The notes: generated by a model from the sequence alone, not told the origin. A stretch of DNA of 64,000 nt from Arsenophonus fragariae (GCA_047291315.1 JBDPYZ010000001.1:217200-281199), one strand, 5' to 3'; numbered from the stretch's first letter, positions 45,429 to 55,595 are shown. Made by a program: numbers and translations.

Positions 45429-48149
45429 TTATTGCTTAGGTTTAAATCGTAATAAACGATTTGCATTACTAACCACAGTAATTGATGACAATGCCATAGC
45501 GACACTAGCAATAACTGGATTAAGTAAGCTTCCTGTAAATGGATAAAATAGACCTACTGTGATTGGGATGCCTAGCGCGTTATAAATAAATGCGCCAAAC
45601 AGATTTTGTTTCATATTACGCAAAGTCTCTTGGGCAATTTGCAAAGCATCAGCAACACTATGTAAGTTATGATTGATTAAAGTGATAGAGGCTGTTTCAA
45701 TTGCAATATCGCTACCACTATCCATTGCAATACCAACATCAGCACGAGCTAAAGCAGGAGCGTCATTAATGCCATCACCAATCATGGCAACTTTATGACC
45801 ACTTTTTTGTAATTGAGCTATGGCGGCTGCTTTTTCGTCAGGTAGTACACTGGCAATCACTTGGTCGATTCCTAACTCTTTGGCAATAGCATTTGCCGTG
45901 ATTGGATTATCGCCGGTTAACATGATCAATTGATATTTTTGCTTATGTAGCCGTTGTAGCGCGCTAATGGCGGTTTCTCGTAACGGAGCACGAATAGAAA
46001 ATAGGGCAGCTAACTGATTATCTATGGCCATCAAGACCGGTGTGATCCCTTTATTGGCCTGTTTAGCGATTAATTGATCAGCTTGTTGGCTGCTAATAGA
46101 ATATTGTGACATCAGGGTTTGAGTACCTAACAAAACCACATTATTGCCGATTGTACCTTTAACGCCAGCTCCCGCTATCGTACGAAATTGATTTGCTGAA
46201 GGTAACGATAATCCAGCGGTTTTTGCTAAAATAGCATTGGCTAATGGATGATTAGCACCTTTCTCAAGTGCGCCAGCCATGGTTAGTACTTGGGATTGAG
46301 CAAACTGATTAAAAGTATGAATTTCTATGACTTCGGGTTTACCTATCGTCAATGTGCCGGTTTTATCGAAAACTAATGTGTCTAGGTTACTAGCTTGTTG
46401 TAAGGCTTCGGCATCTCGTATTAGAGCACCGTATTCTACGGCACGGGCAACGCCAGCAATAATAGACATTGGGGTTGCCAGACCGAGAGCACAAGGGCAG
46501 GCGATTATGAGTACACTGGTGGTGACGATTAATGCATAACTAATCTGTGGTGATGGGCCAAAGAAATACCAAATAGTCCCGGCAATTAAGGCGACTATGA
46601 TCACAGTAGGGACGAAAATAGCAGCAATTTTGTCTGCCAACAGTCCTATTGTAGGCTTGCTGCTTTGTGCTTGGCGCACTAATTTAATAATGCGAGCTAA
46701 GGTTGTATGTTGACCGATTTCAGAAGCTTGCAATAGTGCTGTACCATCTTGTACCACCGTCCCTGCATGTACTTTTTCACCCACTGTTTTATATTGTGCA
46801 ATGGCCTCACCAGTTAACATTGATTCATCTAGCCAAATTTCACCGTTAGTAAGCTCACCGTCAACGGGAATAAGATCACCTGTGGTTAGACGTAATATCA
46901 TGCCTTGTTCAACTTGAGACAGTGGCACTCTATTTTCACCCTTATCACTAATAACCAGTGCAGTGGGTGGCGTGAGATCAAGTAACCGCCTTAGCGCGTT
47001 TGACGAACGTTGACGAGCACCTTGTTCTAATGCATGGCCAAGATTAATTAAGCCAATGATTATTAGACTAGCTTCATAATAGAGATGACGAGCAGGGAAA
47101 GGAAATTTATCTGGCCACAAATTAACGCTAATTGAATATAGCCAGGAGGCTCCAGTTCCCATTGCCACAAGGGTATCCATTGTGGTACTACCATTTTTTA
47201 GACTTATCCAGGTGTTGTAATAAAAATGACTGCCAGTCAAAATCATGATAATTAGCGTGAGCAGACCAATAAGCAGCCAGCTAAATTGATTTTCTTCACT
47301 TAACATCATATTGTTGCCAATCATGCCCCAAATCATAACGGCGATACCAATCATTAGTGCTAAAGCTGCTTGCCAACGAAACTTGCGTATAATGTCCTTG
47401 GTTAACTGCTGTTGCTTTTCTCGATGTTCCATTTCATTGTCAATGATTTCGGCGTCATAACCTGCTTTTTGTACCGCTTGAATTAATGCGTGATGTTTGG
47501 CTTGTCCAGTGACCAAGGCACTGCGTTCGGCTAAATTAACCTGAGCATTTTGTACACCAGGGGTACTGAGTAATGCTTTTTGTACTTTGTTAACGCAACT
47601 GCCGCAAGTCATCCTATTGATGAGTAATTGTATTGTGTCATTATCAATTGCTATTTTCTCAAGATTATTGGACGTTGCTTGCTTGTCAGCTGTTTTTGTT
47701 GTTTTTTGTGGTTGTGTAGTTGTTTGGTGGGAAATTGAAGGATTGCTTTCTGTTTCCAATGTCGCTTGGTAGCCGACAGCCTTAACCGCAGCAATTAGCT
47801 CTGCTGGATTGGCGGTACCAAAAATTTGTGCTGCTTGAGTGGTCACTATTGCGGCGGTAACACCTTTGATACTTTCCAGTGCTTTTTGTGTTTTATTCAC
47901 ACAGTTGTGGCAATTAAGCGCTACAAGCTGTAGTTTAATATCAGGCTGTGTTGCTACTTTCCCTTGGTAACCGGCTTGTTCAATGGTTTTAATAATATCT
48001 TGTAGTGATGCAAAACCGGTAATTTTGGCATAATTAAGTGTAACGACAACTTGTTGTATGTCTGGCAGTGCTTCCATAGCTTTAGTTAGCTTGCTAATAC
48101 AATTGGAGCAAGTCAGTCCTTGTAGCGCTAGAATGGTAATATTAGGCAT
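45429..48149 (-). CDS. copA: CopA, Cu(I)-exporting P1B-type ATPase with three metal-binding domains
   Basis: Inner-membrane copper(I) efflux ATPase. Start set at ATG 48149 (MPNITILALQGLTCSNC) because AGGAG lies 8 nt upstream and a longer TTG frame spans it; 906 aa. Three N-terminal heavy-metal-associated domains with CSNC, CHNC and CGSC, where E. coli CopA has two; a Thr/Gln-rich linker separates the second from the third. Then eight helices with the transport motif IIACPCALGLATP, phosphorylation site FDKTGTLT and hinge MIGDGINDAPAL. Divergent from its regulator cueR, with a CueR operator between. Confidence 0.97.
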   Translation of the reverse strand: MPNITILALQGLTCSNCISKLTKAMEALPDIQQVVVTLNYAKITGFASLQDIIKTIEQAGYQGKVATQPDIKLQLVALNCHNCVNKTQKALESIKGVTAAIVTTQAAQIFGTANPAELIAAVKAVGYQATLETESNPSISHQTTTQPQKTTKTADKQATSNNLEKIAIDNDTIQLLINRMTCGSCVNKVQKALLSTPGVQNAQVNLAERSALVTGQAKHHALIQAVQKAGYDAEIIDNEMEHREKQQQLTKDIIRKFRWQAALALMIGIAVMIWGMIGNNMMLSEENQFSWLLIGLLTLIIMILTGSHFYYNTWISLKNGSTTMDTLVAMGTGASWLYSISVNLWPDKFPFPARHLYYEASLIIIGLINLGHALEQGARQRSSNALRRLLDLTPPTALVISDKGENRVPLSQVEQGMILRLTTGDLIPVDGELTNGEIWLDESMLTGEAIAQYKTVGEKVHAGTVVQDGTALLQASEIGQHTTLARIIKLVRQAQSSKPTIGLLADKIAAIFVPTVIIVALIAGTIWYFFGPSPQISYALIVTTSVLIIACPCALGLATPMSIIAGVARAVEYGALIRDAEALQQASNLDTLVFDKTGTLTIGKPEVIEIHTFNQFAQSQVLTMAGALEKGANHPLANAILAKTAGLSLPSANQFRTIAGAGVKGTIGNNVVLLGTQTLMSQYSISSQQADQLIAKQANKGITPVLMAIDNQLAALFSIRAPLRETAISALQRLHKQKYQLIMLTGDNPITANAIAKELGIDQVIASVLPDEKAAAIAQLQKSGHKVAMIGDGINDAPALARADVGIAMDSGSDIAIETASITLINHNLHSVADALQIAQETLRNMKQNLFGAFIYNALGIPITVGLFYPFTGSLLNPVIASVAMALSSITVVSNANRLLRFKPKQ

Positions 48150-48239
48150 GATTGATTCTCCTAATGCATACAATAAATTAATTGGTATAATGCTAATTAT
48201 GTTCTAACATTATCGCTGAAATAACCTAGATTATTATAA

Positions 48240-48270
48240 AGGTTAAACCTTATAGCAAGGGTAAGGTCAA
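48240..48270 (-). promoter_or_regulatory. copA promoter with CueR operator
   Basis: On the minus strand: minus-35 TTGACC (48270-48265), minus-10 TAACCT (48245-48240), separated by 19 bp, the over-long spacer typical of MerR-type promoters. The spacer holds the dyad ACCTTA ... TAAGGT (48247-48267) with core CCCTTGC, matching the E. coli copA/CueR site. Confidence 0.88.
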
Positions 48271-48279
48271 GGAAAAATG

Positions 48280-48678
48280 ATGAATATTACTCAAGTAGTA
48301 GGAAAAACGAAGCTAAGTGCCAAGACAATTCGGTTTTATGAGGAAAAGTCATTAATTACTCCTCCAACGAGAAGTAAAAATGGCTATCGCCATTATCAAC
48401 ATGCTCATTTGGAAGAATTAACATTATTAAAGCAAGCCAGGGAGGTGGGGTTTACGTTGAAAGAGTGTCGGCAATTACTCGAGCTTTTCCGTAACCCATG
48501 TCGCCATAGTGCAGATATAAAAGCGGCGACGTTAAATAAAATTAGTGAGATTGAAAAGACTATTATGAAACTTAATGTGATCCGAGATAGCTTACTTTTA
48601 CTGGTTGCATCGTGTCCAGGGGATAACAATGCAAAATGCTCGATTATTGATCATCTGGTTGGTCATCATGTTGATTAG
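48280..48678 (+). CDS. cueR: CueR, copper-responsive MerR-family activator
   Basis: Cu(I)-sensing activator of copA. Start ATG 48280 (MNITQVVGKTKLSAKTIRFY) has AAGGA 6 nt upstream and matches the E. coli start; 132 aa. N-terminal winged helix-turn-helix with TIRFYEEKSLITPP and the MerR signature; long dimerisation helix (about 75-110); metal loop CPGDNNAKC with the two Cu(I)-binding Cys. Its ribosome site overlaps the minus-35 of copA on the other strand, so CueR must sit right at its own translation start region. Confidence 0.96.
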   Translation: MNITQVVGKTKLSAKTIRFYEEKSLITPPTRSKNGYRHYQHAHLEELTLLKQAREVGFTLKECRQLLELFRNPCRHSADIKAATLNKISEIEKTIMKLNVIRDSLLLLVASCPGDNNAKCSIIDHLVGHHVD

Positions 48679-49037
48679 ACCAAACTGGTTTGATTTTTAG
48701 TGTAATACCATCGACATCAATCACTTCGACTTTAGTGTTAGCTGACAATTACTGAGAACAATAAACACGCCAGCTATCATCAGCCACTGATTTATTATGC
48801 ATGCTAAGTCATTTGCGCCAAGCCAATACAGAAAGAATGATCATAATGGCAAATAATAGACCTTGCCAATCCCAACTCATTTCAGGTATAAGATAGGTAG
48901 TAAACGCTATGATAACGGCGGCAACAGGAGATCAAAATAGATAACTGTCGCCGTCGCCACTGAGTGTTCACAATTAGTAATAAACCACCTAAACAGAGCC
49001 AAAACCAGGCCGGTTGCGCAATTATTTGCTCAAGCAT
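48644..49037 (-). pseudogene. ybbJ: YbbJ (NfeD-like) remnant
   Basis: Remnant of the NfeD-family membrane protein that pairs with the stomatin-like QmcA. ATG 49037 gives MLEQIIAQPAWFWLCLGGLL, then frameshifts. Other frames read LFWSPVAAVIIAFTTYLIPE and WQGLLFAIMIILSVLAWRK, followed by a stop; the tail VEVIDVDGITLKIKP runs into the 3' end of cueR on the opposite strand. At least three lesions. Confidence 0.87.
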
Positions 49038-49040
49038 CGT

Positions 49041-49966
49041 TTAACACCTCGATTTATGTTTGATTGCTTTTTTGGCTATCGCATTTTTTTCTTGAAATAG
49101 TTTACTGATGCCGCCAATAGCGCCCATTAAATTACTTGTTTCAAGAGGCGTCATAATCACTTTGCTGTTATCCGCTTTACCAATATTGGTTAGAGCATCG
49201 GTATATTTTTTGTGCGATAAAACAGTTTATCGCCTGCATATCACTATTGGCAATGGCATTAGAGACCATTATTTGGGTTGCTTTGGTCTCTGCTTTTACA
49301 GCGCGCTCTCGTGCTTCAGCATGTAGAAATGCTGATTGACATTCGCCTTCAGCTTTTAAGATTTGTGACTATTTTTCACCTTCAGCCTCAAGAAGGTCGG
49401 CTCGCTTAGTTCTTTCTGCTTTCATTTGAACATTCATAGCATTAATTAATTCTTTCGACGGTCGAACATCACGGATTTCTATCTGGGTAATTTTTAACCT
49501 CCAGGTATTAGTGGTTTCATCGACAATATGCAATAAATGACTATTGATGAGATCTCGTTGAGATAAGATTTCATCTAGTTTCATGGCACCTAATACAGTA
49601 CGAATATTGGTCATCGTGAGATTAATCACTGATAATTCAAGGTTATTCACTTCGTATGCGGCACGAACGGGATCAACAACTTGAATAAAACAGACAGCGT
49701 CAATAGTTACACTTGCATTATCTTTAGAAATGACTTCTTGTGATGGAATATCGAAAACGCGTTCCATCATGTTGATTTTTCGGACGATCTTATCCATAAA
49801 TGGTACAATGAAATGTAAACTAGGTAGTAGTGTACGGATATAGCGGCAAAGCGTTCAACTGACCATTGAAAACCTTGGGGCACGGTTTTTACACAAGTTA
49901 AGACAATGACGATAGCATAGCGACAAAAATAATGATAAGTATGGCACTAAAAGAAAATAAGTCCAT
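49041..49966 (-). pseudogene. qmcA: QmcA (stomatin/prohibitin family) remnant
   Basis: Remnant of the SPFH-domain membrane protein QmcA, associated with FtsH-type quality control in E. coli. Ancestral start ATG 49966 (MDLFSFSAILIIIFV), then a frameshift inside the first helix; TVPQGFQWSVERF is in another frame. A 142-codon open stretch (49369-49797) keeps the SPFH core INMMERVFDIPSQEVISKD and RTVLGAMKLDEILSQRDLIN. The C-terminal Ala/Glu-rich part is broken, ending MGAIGGISKLFQ and stop at 49041-49043. Confidence 0.92.
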
Positions 49967-49986
49967 CGCGTTTTTCCTGGTTTATG

Positions 49987-50843
49987 TTAATAAAGTAGTG
50001 AGTAAATCTGGTGACGGTAGCGAATTGTTAAAGGATCACTAGGCCCTAAGGCAGATAAAATATCCATCATAGTTTTTTTCACAGAACCATCTCCTGCCGA
50101 CAGATCTTTCTTAAGAAATGTTAGCAAATTTTCTAATGCTTCTTCATTTTTATTTACTTCATGTAGTTTAAGTGCCAGCTGTACGACTAATTCATAGTTT
50201 TCTGGCTGCTGAGCGAACGTCTCTTGTAGTTGCGGAATTTCCGGTGTATCAGCGGCTTTTTTTGTAGTTCAATTTTGGCTAATAAACCTTGATAACGGCT
50301 ATCCTGATCTTGAATAGCAACTGTGTTCAAAATTTTCTGGCTTTCATATAATTGGTTGAAGGTAATTAATGCTTCTGCATAGGTTAGGCTAATTTCACTA
50401 TTATTAGGTGCTATTTGATGGGCTTCTTTTAGCAATGGCAAAGCTTCGGTGGTTTTTCCAGCAGCTATTAACTCAGTCGCTTGAGCGATTCTTCATTCTT
50501 CTGCCGTCGGCAGGACATGAGTTAACATTTTGCGGATGAATTCTTCAGATTGAGGTCCCTGAAAACCATCAATCGGTTGCCCTTGCTGTAATAAATAAAC
50601 GGTTGGAATGGCGCGTAATCCAAACTGAGCGGCAACCATTTGTTTGTTGTCACAGTTGACTTTTGCTAGCGTGAATTGGCCAGTGTACTCAGTAGCTAAT
50701 TTATCCAGTGTTGCCCCTAGAATTTGGCAATGAGGACTTTGTGGTGACCAAAAATAAAAAACAACCGGTTGAGTCATTGATTGTTCGATAATTTGTTGCA
50801 GATTAGATTCGTTTACGTCGATGGCATAAGCAGTCATTAGCAT
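49987..50843 (-). pseudogene. ybbN: YbbN/CnoX (thioredoxin-TPR co-chaperone) broken by stop and frameshift
   Basis: Ancestral CnoX, a thioredoxin-like domain fused to TPRs that protects substrates from oxidation and hands them to GroEL/DnaK. An intact N-terminal frame (ATG 50843, 116 codons) encodes the whole thioredoxin-like domain: QPVVFYFWSPQSPHC, AAQFGLRAIPTVYLLQQGQP. TGA at 50493-50495 separates it from the in-frame TPR part (TTEALPLLKEAHQIAPNNSE), and a frameshift near 50255 breaks the rest, which ends normally at 49987. The first domain could still be made, but the normal full-length protein cannot. Confidence 0.88.
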
Positions 50844-50922
50844 AATGCTTCTCTTAAATTATGTTCTGTTATTCCTATAAGATAAGATCAAACTTGGTTA
50901 TTTCAAGGGCAAAAGATATTTG

Positions 50923-51686
50923 TTATGTTAAAAATTTATCCATTAACCGATCAGGTAATAGACGTTTCATAAAGACAATAGCGTAAATTAATAGTGTTGC
51001 TGGATAGCAAATTTTAGGTTTGAGGCTCTTAGTGCATGAAGTAGTCGTTTTACAACGTGTTCTGTTGTTAATGCAAGCCTTGCAGAGATAGTTGGATTTT
51101 TAACAGGATTATCTTTGTTGGTTTGTTCGACGTTATCAGTAAAACGTGTCTCAATTGGGCAGGGTTTGATAATACAAACTTTTATACCAGAGCCTCTTAA
51201 TCAAGACGAAGTGAATCTGACCAGACCTCTAAAGTATGTTTACTCGCCGTTTAGGCACCACGGCCAGGGGAAGAGACAATCCCTAACACAGAGCTTGTCT
51301 GAATAATATGCCCTTCGTTATGAGGAAGCATGGCTGGTAACAATAAATTGATAAGCTGATGAATACTAAAAAATTAGTGGAAAACTGCCGTTCTAATTGT
51401 TGTCGATTGATGGTATTAAGTGAGGATAGACACCATCACCTGCATTGTTAAATAAGGCATATAATCGGCTATTAGCTAATTCGATAACTTGTTGGGCTGC
51501 TTGTTTTATACTTTCTGCATTATCCATATCGATTTTAATCGGTTCAAAGCCTAACGCTTTCATGGCAATTAAATTGGCTTTTTTCCGACAACAGGCTAAT
51601 ATTCGATAACCTTTGGTTAGCAAAATTTTAGCTGTGCATAATCCAATACCAATTGAGGTTTTGGTAATAAAAATTACTCTTTTCAT
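50923..51686 (-). pseudogene. ybbO: YbbO short-chain dehydrogenase remnant
   Basis: Remnant of the NADP+-dependent aldehyde reductase YbbO. Start ATG 51686 (MKRVIFITKTSIGIGLCTAK), where the nucleotide motif TGxxxGIG is altered to TKTSIGIG. Conserved LYALFNNAGDGVY lies near 51440. Later parts are in other frames: HIIQTSSVLGIVSSPGRGA with a stop in the active-site YxxxK segment (A*TASKHTLEVWSDSLRLDL), and FMKRLLPDRLMDKFL at the end. Several lesions. Confidence 0.9.
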
Positions 51687-51784
51687 GGTTCTGGCTCTCA
51701 ATAAAATTATCATACTAAATATTAGTATTGATTCTTAATGCCAACAGATAAAGCATTAAGTGAGTAAATTAAGAATATTTTTAA

Positions 51785-53030
51785 TTACAATTTGTAATTT
51801 TGAGGTACTCGTTGTACGGGTGGTATCATTAATAGCGTTAATGATAAAATGATGAAAACAGAGATAGCAATAATTAAAAATGCAGGGGTAAAACTTGCTG
51901 TATAATCTTTTATTATTCCGCCGAAGAATGGTGCAAAACAGGCGGAAGTAGATAGTAAATTCATTACAGAAAAAAGTTCTAGGGATGGACCTCGGCCAAA
52001 ATAGTTAGCGAGTAAAACACTTGAGACTAGAAAGGTCATGCCATAGCCGATACCAACACAAATAGTAAATAAAATTAGCCACAGCTAGGTTGAAGTAATA
52101 CTGAGGGCAATAAGTCCAAAAAATAATAATTACTAGGCGGCTTATTAATAATTTTTTGGATTCTAGCTGCTCGCCGACCGCGCCGCCAGCTAGGCGAGAA
52201 AAGCCATTACACTTAAAGAATCTTCAGCAATTATTTCGTTAAAACCTTGTTCTATGATGTGTACAACGGCAAAGATATTAACGGTAATGCCGCACCAAAG
52301 GAAGGCAGTATAGCTAGCCGCAATGATATAAAATTGCCAAGTGCGTAGGGCACCACTGGCAGTCCATATTTCTTTTTATAGATTGTTTCTGAAGAGTGTT
52401 GAGTCAATTTGTCAGCGATCGCTTTGGCATGTGAAATTTCATGCTGGCTTTCGCCTAAGGTTAGTAGTGTGATAAAGACAACAATGGCCAAACAAAGAGC
52501 TGAAATGACCCAATGTATGCGCCATGAACTGCAGACACGTGTCGCCAGAAAATAGATCCAAGGGGGTCTACTCGGGGCCTAAGCTACCAATAGTAAAGTA
52601 GAAGCCAAAAGCTAGTGATTGTTTTTCAAACAATCGAGAAATAATAATAAGTACAGGGTACCGTTGCTAAAAATATAAATCCAATACCTACTAAGGTAGT
52701 ACCAGAAAAATAATCAAATAAACTGGTTGTAGAATATAGGCAATAAAAGCCAAGGGTAAAAATCATAAGGTCAAACAATGATGTTATTCTAAGACCCAGC
52801 TTACTGATCATTAAGGTTGGTAGATAGGTTGATAAACCACAAGTTAATCCTAATATCGTGAATCCCAGCCCTGCTTCTGCCCAGTTCTAATTGAATTCAT
52901 TAATCATGGTAGGTAGTACGACACCCAGTGAAGTAAAAGTGGTTGCTGTTGATAAGAAGTAAATTAATCCAAATAAGAGTAACATATACCATGGGTAAAT
53001 AGGGCCAAACATTTGTTGTTGTGCAGCCAT
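51785..53030 (-). pseudogene. Major facilitator superfamily transporter, fragmented
   Basis: Full-length but broken MFS carrier of unknown substrate. Start ATG 53030 gives MAAQQQMFGPIYPWYMLLLF, running to an in-frame TAG inside INEFN*NWAEAGLGF. Open pieces follow at 52626-52811, 52252-52491 and 51785-52039 (the last with ACFAPFFGGIIKDYTASFTP, a typical helix 10-11 MFS pattern). No E. coli gene of this type sits here. The N-terminal pattern resembles the oxalate/formate or cyanate-type MFS groups, but I cannot name it. Confidence 0.85.
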
Positions 53031-53123
53031 TATGACTCCAAAGCAGACAACTATTGCATGAAAACAGTAGGCTTAACAATATGCCGGTTTATTCAACGTG
53101 GGAGTTGTTTTTATTTTCACAAA

Positions 53124-54206
53124 TTATGTAGTAGTGCAATCCGTTAATTTTGTGTTTAGCCATGTAATACTATCCTTATATTCATTGGGAAGTAAGGTTT
53201 GTATTGTATTTAGTGAGCTATTTATAGCTTGCCTGTTATCACTACACAAATTTAGATGCCCTACTTTGCGCGCTGGGCGAATATCTTTTTCATACCAGTG
53301 TAGATGAACTAAAGGTAATGACAACCATGCAGGATTTAATGCTGTGCCTATCAAATTAATCATGACTGCTGTAGTTTCTATGTTTGGGGTAGGGATTGGC
53401 AGATTTGAAATGGCTCGCAGATGGAGTTCAAATTGGCTGATAGAAGCGCCATTTTGCGTCCAATGACCGCTATTATGAACACGTGGTGCTAATTCGTTAA
53501 TTAGCAGTTTATTATTTAAAATAAAACATTCCATTGTCATCACACCCACATAATTTAATGTTGTCATAATGGTCGACAGCATCAATTCTGCCTGAGTTTG
53601 CAATTTTTTATCTGGCTCAGGGAAAGCGATACTTGCTCGTAGAATGCCCTCTTGATGCAGATTGTATGTTAGAGGGTAAAAGACACATTGGCCAGTTATA
53701 TTACGTGCACCGACAAGTGAAACTTCTCCTGAAAAGGGAATGGCTTTTTCAACAATCGCTTGACCATAAATTTCAGCGGGTAGTGTTGATAGATTGTCAG
53801 GTGTGATACGCCATTGTCCACGGCCGTTATAACCACCAGTTCTACATTTAACAATAACAAAATCATCTAGATCGGTAAATAATTGCGGCCATTGTGATTG
53901 ATTGGTAAGGTGTTGCCAGGGAGCAGTCGTTAACGATAAAGAATTTAGCAGTTGTTTTTGTGGCAAGCGGTCGGCGAGTTGCGGGAAGATATCGCGATTA
54001 ATAAAGCTAGGTTGGTGAGCTAATTCACATGTAAACGGAGTTTCTGGCCAGCGCTCAATTTCAGCTGTTATGATGCTGTGTTGATAGGGAATAGTCTCTA
54101 ATTTATCATCAATGCCGATAGGATAAACGCTAATGCCTAACGGTTCTCCTGCTTGACGTAACATGCGGCCTAACTGGCCATTACCAAGGACGAGAATCTG
54201 TTTCAT
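53124..54206 (-). CDS. purK: PurK, N5-carboxyaminoimidazole ribonucleotide synthetase
   Basis: ATP-dependent carboxylation of AIR to N5-CAIR in purine synthesis. 360 aa (E. coli 355). ATP-grasp enzyme: N-terminal Rossmann-like ILVLGNGQLGRMLRQAG, central KCRTGGYNGRGQW (about 129-141) and FSGEVSLVGAR (about 167-177), metal-binding INELAPRVHNSGHWT (about 252-266). Overlaps purE by 4 bp and has a very strong Shine-Dalgarno GGGAGGTGG. Intact. Confidence 0.97.
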   Translation of the reverse strand: MKQILVLGNGQLGRMLRQAGEPLGISVYPIGIDDKLETIPYQHSIITAEIERWPETPFTCELAHQPSFINRDIFPQLADRLPQKQLLNSLSLTTAPWQHLTNQSQWPQLFTDLDDFVIVKCRTGGYNGRGQWRITPDNLSTLPAEIYGQAIVEKAIPFSGEVSLVGARNITGQCVFYPLTYNLHQEGILRASIAFPEPDKKLQTQAELMLSTIMTTLNYVGVMTMECFILNNKLLINELAPRVHNSGHWTQNGASISQFELHLRAISNLPIPTPNIETTAVMINLIGTALNPAWLSLPLVHLHWYEKDIRPARKVGHLNLCSDNRQAINSSLNTIQTLLPNEYKDSITWLNTKLTDCTTT

Positions 54207-54733
54207 TCCACCTCCCGTGGATCGGGATTGTTTAAGACGTCATTAGTTTGTTTTAAACGCCAAGTGGATAAACGCTCATAAAGCTCATTATCTGTGCCAG
54301 CAAGGAATTGGGCTGCCAGCAATGCCGCATTTGCTGCTCCCGCTTTACCAATTGCAAAGGTAGCCACAGGAATACCCTTTGGCATTTGAACCATTGAATA
54401 AAGACTATCAATACCATTAAGCGTCGCCGTTACAACAGGAACACCAAAAACAGGAACTAATGTTTTGGTCGCTAGCATACCGGGTAAATGTGCTGCCCCA
54501 CCTGCACCGGCAATAATAACCTGAAATCCTTTTTCTTTTGTTTGTTCAGCGAATGTGAAGAGTTTATCTGGCGTGCGATGAGCAGAAACAATTTCTACGT
54601 GATGGGGTAGTGCGAGTTCACAGAGTATATCGGCAGCATATTTCATCGTGCTCCAGTCGCTTTTGGCACCCATCACTATGGCAATTTTGGGGTTAGAATG
54701 TGACGATTTTTGTGTATCAAATTGAGAGACCAT
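54203..54733 (-). CDS. purE: PurE, N5-CAIR mutase
   Basis: Class I PurE converts N5-CAIR to CAIR, the step after PurK. 176 aa, with a slightly longer polar N-terminus (MVSQFDTQKSSHSNP) than E. coli. Core motifs: VMGAKSDWSTMKYA (substrate-binding, about 20-33), SAHRTPDKLFTFAEQ with the catalytic His (about 50-64), AGAGGAAHLPGMLATKT (about 75-91). First gene of purEK, with a PurR-like operator upstream. Confidence 0.97.
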   Translation of the reverse strand: MVSQFDTQKSSHSNPKIAIVMGAKSDWSTMKYAADILCELALPHHVEIVSAHRTPDKLFTFAEQTKEKGFQVIIAGAGGAAHLPGMLATKTLVPVFGVPVVTATLNGIDSLYSMVQMPKGIPVATFAIGKAGAANAALLAAQFLAGTDNELYERLSTWRLKQTNDVLNNPDPREVE

Positions 54734-54784
54734 TAATTTGTTGCTCCTGGGTTTAAGTTATTTATTCATGGCAAATTAAGTGAG

Positions 54785-54822
54785 ATCATATCATGGCCAA
54801 CAAAGAAGAAAAACGTTTGCCT
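54785..54822 (-). promoter_or_regulatory. purE promoter region with PurR-like operator
   Basis: On the minus strand AGGCAAACGTTTTTCT (54822-54807) resembles the PurR consensus ACGCAAACGTTTGCGT at 11 to 12 of 16 positions and is very like the E. coli purE operator as I remember it. A TATGAT minus-10 candidate follows at 54790-54785. Whether purR exists in this genome is unknown. Confidence 0.6.
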
Positions 54823-54860
54823 AAATTTTTTATCACAGGATTAAGTTGAGATGGGAAACG

Positions 54861-55586
54861 TTAATAAAAAGGAAAATGAAGTAGTTCGATGGTTTTAGGC
54901 GTTATTTTGATCACTGAGCCATTTTGATCCCAGGCACCTAACACTGCTCGGTGTAATATTTTACCATTTACATTAATTTCATGGATAGCAGGTCGATGCG
55001 TATGACCGTGGATCATCCAATCGACTTGATATTTTCGAAATTTTTCAATTACTGTTTGTTCATTGACATCTGTAATGTATTCTGGCTTAAGTCGGGTGGC
55101 AGATTGGCTATTCTTACGCATTCTTTCAGCAATACGGTGGCGGGTAGATAAGGGAAGTGCTAAAAATAGACGCTGTAACCAGCAATTATATACTCGTTTC
55201 CTATAACGCTGATAGGAAATATCATCAGTACAAAGTGTATCACCGTGTAAAATGAGGATATTGTGGCCATGTAGGGTTAACACTTTTTCTGCTGGTAGTA
55301 AGATCATGCCACTTTCTTTAGCAAATTTCTTACCCAGTAAAAAATCACGATTACCATGAATAAAGTAGCAGGGAACACCTTTACTTTGTAGTTCCTTAAG
55401 TTCTTCGGCTATAGCTTCATGTAGTAGGCTGGGATCATCATCACCGATCCAATAATCAAAAAAATCACCTAAAATATACAAAGCATTAGCTTGACTCGCT
55501 TGCTCGCGTAAGAAATGTAGAAAACCGGCTGTGATAGCCGGCTCTTTTTTACTTAAATGCAAGTCAGCAATAAATAAGATTGCCAT
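54861..55586 (-). CDS. lpxH: LpxH, UDP-2,3-diacylglucosamine pyrophosphatase
   Basis: Lipid A synthesis: cleaves UDP-2,3-diacylglucosamine to lipid X and UMP at the inner membrane face. 241 aa. Calcineurin-like metal sites are all present: FIADLHLS (Asp8, His10), LGDFFDYWIGDD (Asp41), HGNRDFL (Asn79), LHGDTLCTDD (His114) and HGHTHRPAIHE. Follows ppiB by 9 bp, so one operon. Kept intact although the O-antigen locus is dead, in keeping with a reduced but present outer membrane. Confidence 0.96.
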   Translation of the reverse strand: MAILFIADLHLSKKEPAITAGFLHFLREQASQANALYILGDFFDYWIGDDDPSLLHEAIAEELKELQSKGVPCYFIHGNRDFLLGKKFAKESGMILLPAEKVLTLHGHNILILHGDTLCTDDISYQRYRKRVYNCWLQRLFLALPLSTRHRIAERMRKNSQSATRLKPEYITDVNEQTVIEKFRKYQVDWMIHGHTHRPAIHEINVNGKILHRAVLGAWDQNGSVIKITPKTIELLHFPFY

Positions 55587-55595
55587 AGTTTGTAA

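Noticed and set aside
53098..53307. Plus-strand frame overlapping the 3' end of purK
   Set aside because: Antisense to intact purK, no homology or ribosome site.
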